Assembly: GCA_023678885.1 (NCBI GenBank)
Contig: CM042993.1
Coordinates: forward strand, 7,524,501-7,588,500
Origin: Pogostemon cablin
Lineage: Eukaryota > Streptophyta > Magnoliopsida > Lamiales > Lamiaceae
Direction: 5' to 3'
Length of the DNA: 64,000 nucleotides
Shown one piece after another: positions 33,030 through 45,458 of this stretch. Numbering within the stretch: the first letter of the stretch is position 1; every line of letters starts with the position of its first letter. The notes beneath the pieces are model-generated. The model made no database searches, had not been told where the DNA came from, and was given only the letters and a program-made list of their open reading frames with translations. The translations under genes were made by a program, and so were the position numbers.

Positions 33030-34175
33030 ACATGCAGTTTAAGCTCGTGCGTCAAGGAGCGTTGGACTTGAATTTGTTGACAGTTTATACTCGTGTCAAT
33101 GAGTTTTGAATTTGAACTTGTAGACAGTTTATACTCGTATCAAGGAGCCTTGTGTGGACATTTTTCACTCGTGTCGAGGAGTATTGTATGAACAGTTTTC
33201 GCTCGTGCTGAGGAGCTTTATGTGTAGAGAGTTTATTCTCTTCCCAAGGAGATTTGATTTGATGTGTAGATAGTTTATACTCATATCAAGGAGTATCAAA
33301 CATGTAGAGAATTTTCTCTTCTCAAGGAGATATGATTTGATGTGTGGACAGTTTATACTCATATCAAGGAGTATAGTGTGGATAGTTTTCACTCGTATCG
33401 AGGAGCCTTGAATTTGATTTGTGTTAGATAGTTTAGGCTCGTATCAAGGAGCATGACTTGAGGATTTTAGATAGTTTAAGCTCATATCAAGGAGCGTGAC
33501 TTGTAGATAGTTTTAGCTCGTGTCAAGGAGCGTGATATAGACAGTTTTTGCTCGTGTCAGGAAGATTTGACTTGAAAGATTTTAGATAGTTTAAGCTCGT
33601 ATCAAGGAGCGTAATGCAGATAGTTTTAGCTCATGTCAAGGAGATTTGACTTGAAAGATTTTAGATAGTTTAAGCTAGTATCAAGGAGCGTAATGCAGAC
33701 AGTTTTAGCTCATGTCAAGGAGATTTGACTTGAAAGATTTTAGATAGTTTAAGATTTTAGATAGTTTAAGCTCGTATCAAGGAGCGTAATGCAGACAGTT
33801 TTAGCTCATGTCAAGGAGATTTGACTTGAAAGATTTTAGATAGTTTAAGCTCGTATCAAGGAGCGTAATGCAGACAGTTTTAGCTCGTGTCAAGGAGCGT
33901 GATATAGACAGTTTTCGCTCGTGTCAGGGAGCATTGCGTGTAAACATTTTTATCTCATGTCAAGGAGCGTAACTTGTAGATAGTTTTAGCTCATATCAAG
34001 GAGCGTAACTTGAGGATTTTAGATAGTTTTAGCTCGTATCAAGGAGCGTAATGTAGACAGTTTTCGCTCATATCAAGGAGCTTTGACTTGAAAGATTTTA
34101 GATAGTTTAAGCTCGTATCAAGGAGCGTAATGCAGACAGTTTTAGCTCATGTCAAGGAGCTTTGTCTTGATTTAT
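33030..34175 (-). repeat. Minisatellite filling the pol position of the gypsy element
   Basis: Some 25 degenerate copies of a 30-75 bp unit built on AGATAGTTT(A)AGCTCGT then (A/G)TCAAGGAGCGT. Units near 33560-33860 are the most regular and include longer compound repeats with GATTTGACTTGAAAGATTTT. It sits between gag and the 3' LTR and has no long open frame. Confidence 0.85.
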
Positions 34176-34182
34176 CAACAGT

Positions 34183-35694
34183 TTAATGCCCCCAATCTTG
34201 GGATGCACTATTTTCTCTTGCTTCAACTTCATTTCTGTTAATCTTTATAGAAACTGCAGCCTTTGTTTGTGGTTCCTCTTCCAATGGCTCATTGAAGGAC
34301 ATGTATTCAAACTCAAAAGAGTCTTGAATAGAGGGCCATTTGATGTCATTTGATGTCAGGCTCAATTCCATATCGTGAGCTCTTGAAGCCAACTCTTCAA
34401 AAGTTTTAGGACGAATTCCTTGGAGTATGTAGCTAAGATTCCATTGCATCCCTTGAATGCACATTTCTATAGCTGAAGTTTTTGATAGCTTTTCTCTGCA
34501 ATTGAGGCTTAGACTCCTCCATCTATTAATATAATCGATGACATATTCTTCATCTCTTTGACAAGTATTTGTTAGCTCCATCATGCTAACAGTTCTTCGT
34601 GTGCTGTAGAAACGGTTGAAGAATTCTTTTTCCATTTGCCCCCAACTATCTATGGAGTTAGCTTCCAAATCGATGTACCAATCAAAGGCATTTCCTTTCA
34701 GAGATCGGACGAATTGCCTTACCATATGATCCCCATAGGTCCCGGCATCATTTCATGTCTCGACGAAGTGCGCCACATGTTGTCTTGGATTGCCTTTGCC
34801 GTCAAATTGTTGAAACTTGGGAGGTTGGTAGTCAATTGGCATCCTCAAGTTATCAATCCTCTTTGCATATGGCTTGACATAGGTTGAAGAAGATTTGGAG
34901 CTCCTTTCAAACTTATCTTTTATCGAATTTATCACGATATTCTTTAGTTGGTTGATAGAAAGCGTTCCATCAGTTGAAACTTGTATCTTATCATCAGCTG
35001 GCTTTTCTTCAGGTGAATGATGTTTCGTCGAGTCTTCCTCCTCGTGCTCATCCTCAACTTGTTTCTTATTTGTACGGCTTGTCTCCGCATTCTCCATTTT
35101 CTTCATAAGTTCGCAGATTTTTAAATCTTGAGCTTCCATGTGCTTGTTGAGTCCTTCAATGGCTTTCATCATACTTGCGAGTTGATCCTCAATGGTCATA
35201 GCACTTGTCGTCATCACTGCAGCTTCAGTTGAGGTAGATGATAAGCTTGGCGTGGAGCGAGGAGTTAAGCAAGCAGAAACATTTTCACCACTCTTGTCTC
35301 CGTGCAATGGCATGTTGAGAGTAATCCCAACCACATGGTTTGTCTCTGAGGAGGCTTCAGACATACTTCTTGTAACGAGTTCAGCATTTTCAATTTGCAA
35401 CTCTTGAGGCTTTGATGCAGTTTGACTTCGTATCGCAATCTTTAGCGGAGTCATAACTTGCATCTTCGTAGCTTGTAGCTCTAAAGGCTTTGAGGTAGAT
35501 GACCTTTTTATCGCGATCCTAAGAGGAGTCATACTTTGTATTTTCGAGCTTGTTGAGAGAAGAGATGAGAGGTAGAGACTGTCCCACTGGGCGTGCCAAA
35601 ATTTGTAACAACAAATATTGTATTTATAATGAAATAAACACAAAAGAATTATAATGATAATCCAGACGGATTGAACTTGAAAATTTAGGAACAA
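34183..35694 (-). pseudogene. Gag polyprotein of the Ty3/gypsy element, one in-frame stop
   Basis: The minus frame runs from the LTR border to a stop at 34183. A Ser/Thr-rich N-terminal part with a coiled coil (MKAIEGLNKHMEAQDLKI) precedes the retrotransposon gag domain (FVRSLKGNAFDWYIDLE, then FFNRFYSTRRTVSMMELTNT). One TGA near 34750 (after HFVET) breaks the otherwise continuous frame, where relatives have Cys. No CCHC knuckle follows. The upstream part of the open frame runs into the LTR and is probably not translated. Confidence 0.85.
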
Positions 35695-36900
35695 TCTCTA
35701 TCAATCCTCTGATTCTTCTCACGAACCAATTTGGACTTTGACTTGTGTGTTGACCGCGTTGACTGTGTGTGTTGAGTCGGATCTTCAGTTGAAGCTTGTC
35801 CGAACTCGGATTTGGGAACTTATAACGTTAATCCAGAAACGTCGAGCCTTTATTTGAATTAAACGTACTTGATCCGAAGAAACACTCGATCTGGGGGGCT
35901 TAGCACCTTTATCCCAGGTCGTATGCTGTTCTAGGCGCGAAGAACACCGAAGAACTTAGTTTATGAAGAACGCTTGATTTGGGGGGCTCTGCACCTTAAT
36001 CCCGAATCGCTTGCCGTTCTTGACTTGAAGATGCTTGAAGATCTCAAGGGAGCACTGCTCGTATTCTTGATCTCTTCAGAGCGTTTATGTCTTCAAGTAT
36101 TTTAGTGTGTGTCTGGAATGAATGGAAGAGGACTCCTTATATAGGTGAGGAATGAGCATGCCCCATAAATAACTTGCAATCTGATTGATCCATGACAGAT
36201 TTGACCCGCTTCTGCGGGCTTGAGCCGTTCCAAATATAACATAGCTTGAATGGTCATTGCTTAATTTGACCTGATTCTGGAACCTTCCAAACTTTATTTG
36301 ACTTGGGAGTCAAGTTTTATTTAATTTAAACCCTACTTAATTTGTTGGGCTTTAAATTAATTATCAATTATTTATTAATCTATTTTAGGAATTTATTTAT
36401 TTAAATCCCTTAATAAATAAATAATTAATTGATAATTATTGCATTAATTTGCCACATATTTTCCTTTAATAGGCAATAAAATTCAAGTGCTTACACATGT
36501 ACCATTACTTTTTCCGTGAATTAAGAGGAATCAAAGGGAAATTGGAAACAAAAGTTGCTTATCCATGAAAATATTTCAAAATAATAATAATAAAATAAAT
36601 AAATAAATAAAAATTGGTGCCTGCGGTTTACTAAGCAAGTGCCGTATTAACCCCCCCTTGAACTCTAGTTTCCAGATCAGGCAAGTCCTTCCAGTATTTT
36701 TTTTTACAAATAAATTCTCAATCTTTATGAAATAAAATAATTATTCCCCTATCATGAATATTTTGAAGTATTTTTAGGAGTCAATGAAATTGTAAATGAA
36801 AAGCTAATAAGAATGAGTTTGTTTTAATATTAAGTTCGTAAAAAAATTTATGGTTAAATTAAGTGGAAATCAATTTGAAAAAAAAAATACATTGTATAAT

Positions 36901-36993
36901 GAGTTGGTCTCCTGTGTTCCCTAACCGAGTCCCACGGGAACATAAGAGTTTTATAAAACTCTTGTGTTTATATGGGGCACAGGAGTTTTTGCC
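36901..36993 (+). mobile_element. Small MULE-like element, 93 bp, perfect 9 bp target duplication
   Basis: TTGTATAAT flanks it at 36892-36900 and 36994-37002. It starts GAGTTGGTCTCCTGTGTTCC and ends GGGGCACAGGAGTTTTTGCC. The middle is a perfect hairpin around AAGAGTTTTATAAAACTCTT. Confidence 0.85.
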
Positions 36994-37002
36994 TTGTATA
37001 AT

Positions 37003-37962
37003 TATGAGAATAATTATGAGAATAATTATACTTTCTTCATCTATCTCAAATACTCATTAAACTATATGAGTGTCCACTGTCCACTCCAAAGTCCAATGGT
37101 ATTAATTTCATCTTTCTAGTAAAAATACTTTATATATAACACACTATTCACTACTAATACAATTATCACTATACATTTTATAATAATATTTTCTAATTCA
37201 TGTACAGAAAACAAATAAAGACCTTTGGACGTAGGAGAGTAAAAAATTGTGGGAAAAAAAATACAAATATATTAATATCAGATTCAAAATCTGAAACGAT
37301 AGATGTAAAGCTTATTAGAAAATCTTTATTTCAATGTAAAGTTTGAATTTTTTTAACAGTACGAATGTTTGCAAATCAACTTAAAAAAACTTTACTCCAT
37401 ATATGAGTTAATGTAATGTTAATATATAGAGAGGTAGTTATACAATTGTAAAATTTAAATGGTTTAATTTTAAATTAATTAACAAAATGTAATTGCTCAC
37501 TCGATCTAGAAATGCGTTACTTCCATAATATCATTTTTATCTTCTCATTTACGGAAAACATATAAATTAAAAAAAAAAAGTTTTTAAAGCTATTTTTTAG
37601 TAATAAAAAATAATACTCAGTAGTAAATTGAAGAGTATAATATGTATAGATTAAAGATATAACAATTTTGAAATTAAAATATAATGTGATTATAATAATT
37701 GAGTGACATTTATTTTTGTGAAAGTTTAAGGTTGAAGTTGAGAGAGATTAAAAAGGATTGTGTGTAGTTGAAGGTGGGATGAAGTAGTATTTTTCATTCT
37801 TTATTCCAAAAGTAGGGAAGGGTCTTGCATGAGATCGTCTCATGTGAGATCATTTTACCCTTTTTAAAATAGTTATTATTTTTTTTTATAAAATGTTATA
37901 ACTTTTCATTTATAATATAAATTATTTATGAAATAGCATTATCACTTTTCATTAATTTAATA
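37003..37962. other. Intergenic stretch, no gene seen
   Basis: AT-rich DNA just right of the 93 bp element and the gypsy element. No gene or bounded repeat was recognised. Confidence 0.4.
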
Positions 37963-38422
37963 CTCACTCTGTTCCGTCCTTATGATTACGTTTGTTTTTT
38001 GCACGTAGATTAATAAATATAGTATTTTAATGTGTATTGAGGTGAGATAAATAATATTTTAATATAAAGTGGATAGGTGTATTAGTGTGATGTGTGGGCC
38101 CAATGAGAAAGAAGTACTCCCTCCATCCCGAAAAAGTAGGTATAATTTTTTTGGGCACGGAGATTAAGGAGTATAATAATTTAATGTAAAGTGAAGTAAA
38201 GTGAAGTGAGAGAAATAATATTTAATGTGTAGTGAGTAGTTATATTAGAGGTGATATGTGAGGTCCATGAGAATAAATTAATTGTTTTTGTGTGGGTCCC
38301 ATGTATTAAAAATGAAATGTGTCAACTTTAGTGAGACAAACCAAAAAAGAAAGTGTGTCAACTTCTACGGGACGGAGGGAGTAATTAAGGGAAATGTAAC
38401 CATTAGGATGAGACGGAGGGAG
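37963..38422. mobile_element. Stowaway-type MITE split by another Stowaway MITE
   Basis: Outer ends CTCACTCTGTTCCGTCC and GAGACGGAGGGAG are flanked by TA. The inner element 38117-38381 (265 bp, ends CTCCCTCCATCCC and GGGACGGAGGGAG) sits at a TA inside it. Without the insert the outer element is about 193 bp. Confidence 0.8.
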
Positions 38423-38534
38423 TATATCAATTTTCATTATAGAAGTTATCACTTTTTGTCCATTTCGGAACTTACGTGAGAATGTCTCACATAAGTCTTT
38501 GTCCCAAAAGTATTAAAATTTATTTAAAAAATGA

Positions 38535-38745
38535 AGAAAAATTATAATATGGTATTTATATACAATTAAGATATCTAATCAAATATTCTATCATAATATA
38601 CCATTGACTAAATCCTTATAAAATAAAATAAGGATTTCATTGAATAAAATTTTATAATATAGTAGTATTTATATACAATTAAAATATCTAATCAAATATT
38701 CTATTATAATATACAAATGGACTAAATTCCTATAATTAAGGTAAA
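38535..38745. repeat. Two diverged direct copies of an AT-rich segment
   Basis: GTATTTATATACAATTAA(G/A)ATATCTAATCAAATATTCTAT occurs twice, about 116 bp apart, with the following ACTAAAT(C/T)CCTATAA segment also shared. Origin unknown. Confidence 0.6.
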
Positions 38746-39225
38746 TATTGAATACTATTAATCTTGCTATTACCTACCCTTTCAAATTTATCTAGATTTT
38801 TTTTTTACAAAATTACAACTTATTTAATTTATTTATTTATTAAAAGAAAGAACAACATAGCAAAATCTAATATATTATAATTACCACTACAATATATTAG
38901 GTAATTTTTGTTTTACGTTTAATTAATGATAAGAAAATTAGATTTAGGAATACGTGGATTTAATAATCCAATAAATATTTTTTTAGAATTTTAAATATGA
39001 TAGGTTTTAATTTTATATAAAATGAGTGGGTAAATTTATGAAATGATGCATTCATAGTAATAAATAAATAACTAAAAACTAAAAAAAATTATGAAATGAT
39101 GCATTTATAGTAATATATCACATAAAAACTAAAAAAAATTTGCTGCATTCATAGTAATAAATAAATAATAATAATTTGTTTCCTCGAGGACTAGTCGGGC
39201 GTAAGCCCGGAACCTCGGTATCAAA

Positions 39226-39226
39226 A

Positions 39227-39261
<35 letters not shown>
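39226..39261. repeat. (AAT)n microsatellite
   Basis: About twelve AAT/ATA triplets in a row. The poly-Tyr frame on the other strand is an artefact of this repeat. Confidence 0.9.
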
Positions 39262-39265
<4 letters not shown>

Positions 39266-40875
39266 GCGGATTGTAATACGAAAATCTTAGAATCTCGTGA
39301 CGAATATATTCAAAACACAAAATAAACTACAATTCCCAAACACCCCGAAATACCCAAAAGGAAAAAGGACAGGAGAAAAAGTAATAAAAGATGTATTGTT
39401 GGAAAACTCACGTTCAATAAACGAACAAACATACAAAGAGAGTAATCTCACTTACCTCTCACCGTGTATGTTGCAGCGGAAGAATCTTAAGAACCCGGTT
39501 GATACTCACGTTGTTAAACCGTGATCTCTGGATCAATCCTCCAACACGGGGTTGAGAGAATATATTTTCACGAATGTGTATTAATATGCAGTATATGATG
39601 ACTGGATTTTGTGTGTGATTTCGGGAGAGAATACACGAGAGAGAAGAACGCTTTCACATTCTGTGTTCTGTAACGCAAACGTATGAGTGCTTCACCGTAC
39701 GCGTTCTGCTTCTGCCTTGCGCATAAATGCTTTACACACCCCTTTCTTCTGCATGTTGTGTTTCAACATATATATGCACATCTTAACTGCCTTCACACAG
39801 TTGTATGTGTCCCAGAAGATGGGAGTTGAAACTCCCGTTACATAACTACCTATCTCTCTCATCCACTTCTTATGTGGAAATAAATAATAATAAATAATTA
39901 TTATTTACATCTCCCACTCACATATGAAGTCCAAAAGTCGCCTGACTCATATTCTTCATGAATCATATTCTCGCACAGATTAATACATCGTGTGACCCAC
40001 GAGATATGAGTTTTTATCGCTATACACTTGTTAGAGATATATAGCAACTCAACCAGTTTATCAATGAAACTCAACAAGCTCGTTATACCCCAGAACTCTT
40101 GAATATTTAACATAAGTTGACATATCTCTTTTTCAATCCCTGAATTTGTCAGAGTATATTCAACCTTTTTGCAAATTACTATGTATTCATAATCAAGACC
40201 CTGCTTGATTGACTAGTCAATGAATCACAATAGTATATGTTAAATTAAGACGTTCTTCCCATCTCACTAAGTATCTACAGTCTCCCACTATAGCTGCTTT
40301 CCTAGACATGTACCGCATCGCCGTTATTAACCATAGCTCTTTTGGTAACATGCTAAAGTAGCAACACCAAAGTGAAGACTTAGAATATAGTAGAAAGTCA
40401 TAAGGGTAATCAATAGATAAGGACTCATACTTTTGAGAAAATATGGATAATTTTCTCAATCCTGTTGGGGTCAACTTAGCACATGTCGTTTTCCTAAAAC
40501 ACATGTCATAATGTCTTTAACTTCTTTCCAAGAAAGCATATATCGTATTTCATTTAATTAGACATCGTGTAAATCAAAGTTCAAGTGTGTTCCATACACT
40601 TAACCCGGATATCCTCCCTCCAACGTATAGGATCTCCGTCGATTTAGCTTTATAACAAGTTGGATTAGATTCGTGGCGAAATCTATCCCGATTACATTAA
40701 CTATCGTAATCTCATCTCTGCGCTCCCACTGAGCCAGAGGCGATTGCTCGTATGAGAGAGCCAATCATAACTTGCCGACATACTATTATATATGAACCAT
40801 CACATATAATTTATAAAACATATATGTATAGTTAAGCCATTAACTATTTCATTAACATACATTCAATACATCGTT

Positions 40876-42165
40876 TCAAATCCTTCGCAAACTCAAACGA
40901 GTAGAAATGTTACTAAGAATCACTTTCTTCTTGTCTACAATATCTCTAACAAAGTTGAACTTCATGTCAATGTGTTTGGTCTTTCCATGATATTTGGGGT
41001 CTTTTGTGTAAGCAATAACCGTCTGATTATCACAATTAATTGAAACAGCTCCCACTGGAGTGTTTGAGACCTCCAAATGTTTCATGAATCTTCTCAACCA
41101 AATAGCCTCTTGAACTGCAGATGAAGTCTGTTTCTTGTTACACCATGAGATTGCTCCATCATTGAGCAAGAAGACATAACGGAGAGTTGATTTACGTTTA
41201 TCTAAATCACCACTCCAGTCAACGTCTGTATACCCATTCAGTGATAACAGAAAGAATAATCTGCAGTCAATCACATTGGCATATGGTACTCTGGCCATTT
41301 TATTCTTCTCATCTAGAGCCTTGGGACACATTTGCTGACTCAATGATTCGTCTTTCACAATAGGAGTATCATTAGGTTTGCAGGTGTCCATCTTGAATCG
41401 TTATAAAAGTTTCTTGATGTAAGTCTCTTAAGACAAACTCAATAACTTATTTGAATGATCCCTATGGATCTTCACACCAAGTATGTACTCTGCTTCACCC
41501 ATATCTTTCATTTTGAATTTTGAAGATAACCACCTTTTAATGGTTTCAAGATACTCTTTTCTATTTCAAGCTAGAAATATGTCATCCACATACAAGGATA
41601 GAATCACAAAACAACTGTTGGATCGTTTAACGTAAACACAGTGGTCTTCATTTATCATAACGAAGTTATATGAGATAATCGTTGTGTGAAACCTCAAATA
41701 CCACTGTCTAGAAGATTGCTTGAGTTTATAGAATGACTTCTATAATCTACAAATTTTATCCTCTCGACCTCAAAGAATAAATCCTACAGGCTGTTGCATG
41801 TAGATCTCTTCTTCTAATTCTTCATTGAGAAATGCGGTCTTAACATCCATGTTGGTGTAATTCTAATTCCATACTAGACACTATAGCCAACAGTAGATGA
41901 ATCAAAGCAAACCTCACTACAGGTGAAAAAAGTTTCTACATACTCTATACCCTTGTTGAGTATAACCTTTTGCCACCAAGCGAGCTTTCTACCTCTCTAT
42001 TGAGCCATCAATATTTCTTTTGATTTTGAAAATCTATTTATTCTCAATTTCCTTTCATCCCTTAGGAAGATCTACAAGTCCCCAGACTTGATTTGACTTC
42101 ATAGACTCCATCTCCTCTTTCATCCATTTCTTCTTTTTCAGACAAGTTAAAGCTTCTTTAACGTT
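40876..42165 (-). pseudogene. Copia pol remnant: reverse transcriptase and RNase H
   Basis: Minus-strand fragments in several frames are recognisable: a start-of-RT segment with LVDLPKG near 42060, MDVKTAF near 41840, EEEIYMQQPVGF near 41800, and the active-site box YVDDIFL near 41590. The longest open part (41391-40876) has the copia RNase H end (GYTDVDWSGDLDKRKST, AVQEAIWLRRFMKHL, KHIDMKFNFVRDIV). There is an internal deletion between MARVPYANVI and NGYTDVDW. Many stops and frameshifts make it non-functional. Confidence 0.8.
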
Positions 42166-42930
42166 TCTGGGCTCTTCCTTATCAGCAGGAAAAACATCTT
42201 AACTTTCTGGTGAAACCAAGAAGGCATGTCCTTCAATGTCATAATGCCTTTTGTGCACATGTTTCCTAGAACTTTTCGAGATGAGATAACTTATGATGGT
42301 CTTCTGTAGACAAAATGCTCTCATTTATGGATCATTGCATCGATTACTGAGCTTACAAGAATACCTCGTGCAATGGAATTTTCCTTTTCCATGCCTAGTA
42401 CGCTTCTTAGTCACGCCTCTCTTGATTTCCAATACCCTCGCCTGGATCAGCCATCACTTGATTATATCATCCAATGTATCTTGTTCATACAATACGTACC
42501 AAAATTTATGACGCCTTGTGTCATAATTGTCACCAATGAGTTTCTCATCTTTGTTCAACTCAGCGACAATAGATTTTGAAGCTCATTTCTTTGATAGAGA
42601 TTAAAGTGATTCAGTATGTTAATAATGTTTTTATCAAGTTTCACGTTAAGCCAAATAGAGACACCTCAATAAATAACACAAGATTTGATCTCGAAAAATA
42701 GCTCGGAGACTACTAATCATCAATCTCATCAAGTGTCATAATACTAGATTCTTATTTCAAAACGTAAAACACATTGTTCAAATAATTAATCAAATAACAT
42801 TGAACATCCACTCATAAATTGAACTTTAAACAACCATCCACAATAGCAAAAACACCAAGTCTGACAAGTCATGAACATAAAATTCTAATGAACTCCCTGA
42901 GTTTCCAATTAGAAATACAATGGAAATGAA

Positions 42931-43509
42931 TTAAGGAAATCTATGGATTAATCTCCCTAATTTATCATTACTAGATTTCCATCGATGCTCACAATCAAAT
43001 TTCTTAGTCCCCACACTATAGATAGCTTGCCCCAAAGGATCTATATGAGGATTCTTTATCCGACGCTTCTCTCGACCACTTAGTCTTAAAGAATCAGAAC
43101 GTCGAATCCTTCCCATCCTTAAGCTGGCCGATCTTAGTGCCTGTGTCCTATCTCTTGCTACAGAAACATCAATCAAATCTTCCCTAATTTGTCGACCATT
43201 AGGCTTCACTTCATAAGTCTCCCACTGAACCCAAAAATCCTTTTGTAGGTAAGGAGGCAAAGTGTTCGTCCAGGTCTCAGGACTGGAAACTTCGAAATAC
43301 TTATCACGTGGAATCGTATTGCTATAAATTAAAGGCAACAATCGGTTGTATAGTTCAATCAAATCAATTGCGTGGTCCCTTATGTTGTGTGTATGCTTCA
43401 TTTTATAATTCAAGAATTCATGGAGGATTTCATTTTTAGTACTAATGTCTTTCTTTGAAATTGTTCCCGATCCTGACATGCCTCTGAGAAAATGAGCAAC
43501 CAAAAACAA
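42931..43509 (-). CDS. Unrecognised ORF at the gag position of the copia element
   Basis: An open minus frame of 192 codons; the more likely start is the Met of MSGSGTISKKD. It is lysine/arginine-rich and mostly hydrophilic (KNEILHEFLNYKMKHTHN, YLQKDFWVQWETYEVKP, then an Arg/Ser-rich tail). It lies where gag should be, but I do not recognise gag motifs or a CCHC knuckle. It may be a diverged gag fragment or captured sequence. Confidence 0.35.
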   Translation of the reverse strand: MFLVAHFLRGMSGSGTISKKDISTKNEILHEFLNYKMKHTHNIRDHAIDLIELYNRLLPLIYSNTIPRDKYFEVSSPETWTNTLPPYLQKDFWVQWETYEVKPNGRQIREDLIDVSVARDRTQALRSASLRMGRIRRSDSLRLSGREKRRIKNPHIDPLGQAIYSVGTKKFDCEHRWKSSNDKLGRLIHRFP

Positions 43510-43900
43510 ACATACCAGTGTTAGTCAAACTATATCACATGAATTTCCTCTTCATTTAATGCATATGGAAACAACTTTCCAAAATACAATAGGTATATTC
43601 ACAAGTGAATCAGTCCAACTCACTTTGGCTCCCACTTTCATAGGCTACAGGAGTTTTGAACAATTATAACAACACTTAACACCATGAATTTAGAATTAAA
43701 TGACATATTAAGGTGCATTATTACCAAAATTGCAACCGAATAGCCACCCCATGGGTTCGTATTCAACAAACATGTCATAAAATGAAGTAAATCACACATA
43801 CACACTTAAAGATGATCTCAAACGCTCTCGAAAACATCACCATTGCACTCCAAGCATCGAAACACGTCAGAGAAACATCGGACAGTAGCCGGAAAGCCCG

Positions 43901-44075
43901 CCACGCGCTGACACGCGCCGCCCAGAGACTCCACGCGCCACCACGCGCGTCCACGCGCCCGGACGCGCCCTCACGCGCCACCACGCGCTGATTGCCGGCT
44001 GGTTGTACCGGCGCGTGTTCCCCACGCGCCACCGACAATTTATCGGTCACCGGCGCGTGGATCTCACGCGCCACC
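43901..44075. repeat. GC-rich block with a 10 bp ACGCG phase in the copia leader
   Basis: ACGCG starts at 43903, 43913, 43933, 43943, 43953, 43963, 43973 and 43983, one missing at 43923, within CCACGCGCC(A/G/T) decamers. Further ACGCGCC and GGCGCGTG words continue to 44075. It is the most GC-rich patch in an otherwise AT-rich 6 kb element. Confidence 0.85.
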
Positions 44076-44643
44076 GCCTTCAGGCGTTCCCCTGCTGTCT
44101 CTGACCCGATTCGGTGCGTCTCCGGTCCGGTCTGGTTCTCGTCGGTTCAGTCCGGTTTGGGCTGGTCTGACCCGGTCAACCCATTAATTTTTGTAATTGC
44201 TAAATGGTCCCTGACCTTTATCGAATTCTCAAGAACAGACCCCCAAACTTTCTGAACTTTTGCAGTTTAGCCCCAATTACGAAAATTACTTCAAAAATTC
44301 ATAACTTGAGTTTTAGAAGGCCAAAAAATCCACAAAAAATACTGACGGACTCCTCTCGACGAGACCTATCCAGTGGTATAACTAAAACATGCTTTTGCTT
44401 GCACGAAAAAATGACGAAAAAAATTCACCCTTGTAAGTTTCATGGTGAATCACATAGTCATGAACACATATGCACTGGAAATGAAGTTAATCTTTCTCAT
44501 ACTCACATAAATAATCCATCAAAGTCATACAATTCACTAATCATATAACTTCAAACAAAATCATGTGAAAATGTTTAAAAAACGCAAAAGCAGAAAACTT
44601 AACGCAAAAATCCAGAGACAACATTAACGGAGTACCAACCATT

Positions 44644-44657
44644 GGCTCTGATACCAA
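44644..44657 (-). promoter_or_regulatory. Copia primer-binding site
   Basis: On minus this reads TTGGTATCAGAGCC directly after the 5' LTR end TTCAACA. It is complementary to the 3' end of plant initiator tRNA-Met, the standard copia primer. Confidence 0.9.
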
Positions 44658-45150
44658 TGTTGAAAAACTCACGTTCAATAAACGAACAAACATACAAAGA
44701 GAGTAATCTCACTTACCTCTCACCGTGTATGTTGCAGCGGAAGAATCTTAAGAACCCGGTTGATACTCACGTTGTTAAACCGTGATCTCTGGATCAATCC
44801 TCCAACACGGGGTTGAGAGAATATATTTTCACGAATGTGTATTAATATGCAGTATATGATGACTGGATTTTGTGTGTGATTTCGGGAGAGAATACACGAG
44901 AGAGAAGAACGCTTTCACATTCTGCGTTCTGTAACGCAAACGTATGAGTGCTTCACCGTACGCGTTCTGCTTCTGCCTTGCGCATAAATGCTTTACACAC
45001 CCCTTTCTTCTGCATGTTGTGTTTCAACATATATATGCACATCTTAACTGCCTTCACACAGTTGTATGTGTCCCAGAAGATGGGAGTTGAAACTCCCGTT
45101 ACATAACTACCTATCTCTCTCATCCACTTCTTATGTGGAAATAAATAATA

Positions 45151-45445
45151 CTCCCTCCGTCCCAAGAATACATTCGCGTATTCTTGGGCACGGAGTTTAA
45201 GAAAATTAACTTTTTGGTGGTGTGATGTAAGAAAGAGAAGGGGTATTTTGGGTAATTGAGTAGAATAAAGTGTATGATATAGTTGACTTTGACTAAATTG
45301 TGTGTAAAAATAAGGTGGCATTTTTGTAATATTGTAGTATTGTAAGGTTATTGATATTGTGTATTATTTCCATTTTTAGGGGGCGAATGTATTCTTGGGA
45401 CGGACCAAAATGGAAAGGGCGAATGTATTATTGGGACGGAGGGAG
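45151..45445. mobile_element. Stowaway-type MITE 1 in the copia 5' LTR, 295 bp
   Basis: Ends CTCCCTCCGTCCCAAGAAT and TTGGGACGGAGGGAG are flanked by TA, at a TA of the LTR sequence AAATAATAATAAATAATT known from the left LTR. Confidence 0.92.
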
Positions 45446-45458
45446 TAATAAATAATTA

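Larger units (their letters stand above)
31875..36495 (-). mobile_element. Non-autonomous Ty3/gypsy LTR retrotransposon, full structure, target duplication CATGT
   Basis: Two LTRs of equal length (31875-32766 and 35604-36495, 892 bp each; TGTAAC at the left of each, TTACA at the right) are flanked by CATGT at 31870-31874 and 36496-36500. About a dozen substitutions between the LTRs were seen by eye, so insertion is recent. The element reads on minus: the 5' LTR is the right one. The gag ORF follows, then a minisatellite, then a purine-rich tract (GCGAGGGAGC) before the 3' LTR. No protease, reverse transcriptase, RNase H or integrase was found in the 2.8 kb interior, so it must have moved with help from another element. 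Confidence 0.92.

Noticed and set aside
39129..39320. Poly-tyrosine frame
   Set aside because: Translation of the (AAT)n microsatellite.
43775..44074. 99-codon minus frame through the GC block
   Set aside because: Its composition is dictated by the ACGCGCC repeat; no domain and no conserved start.
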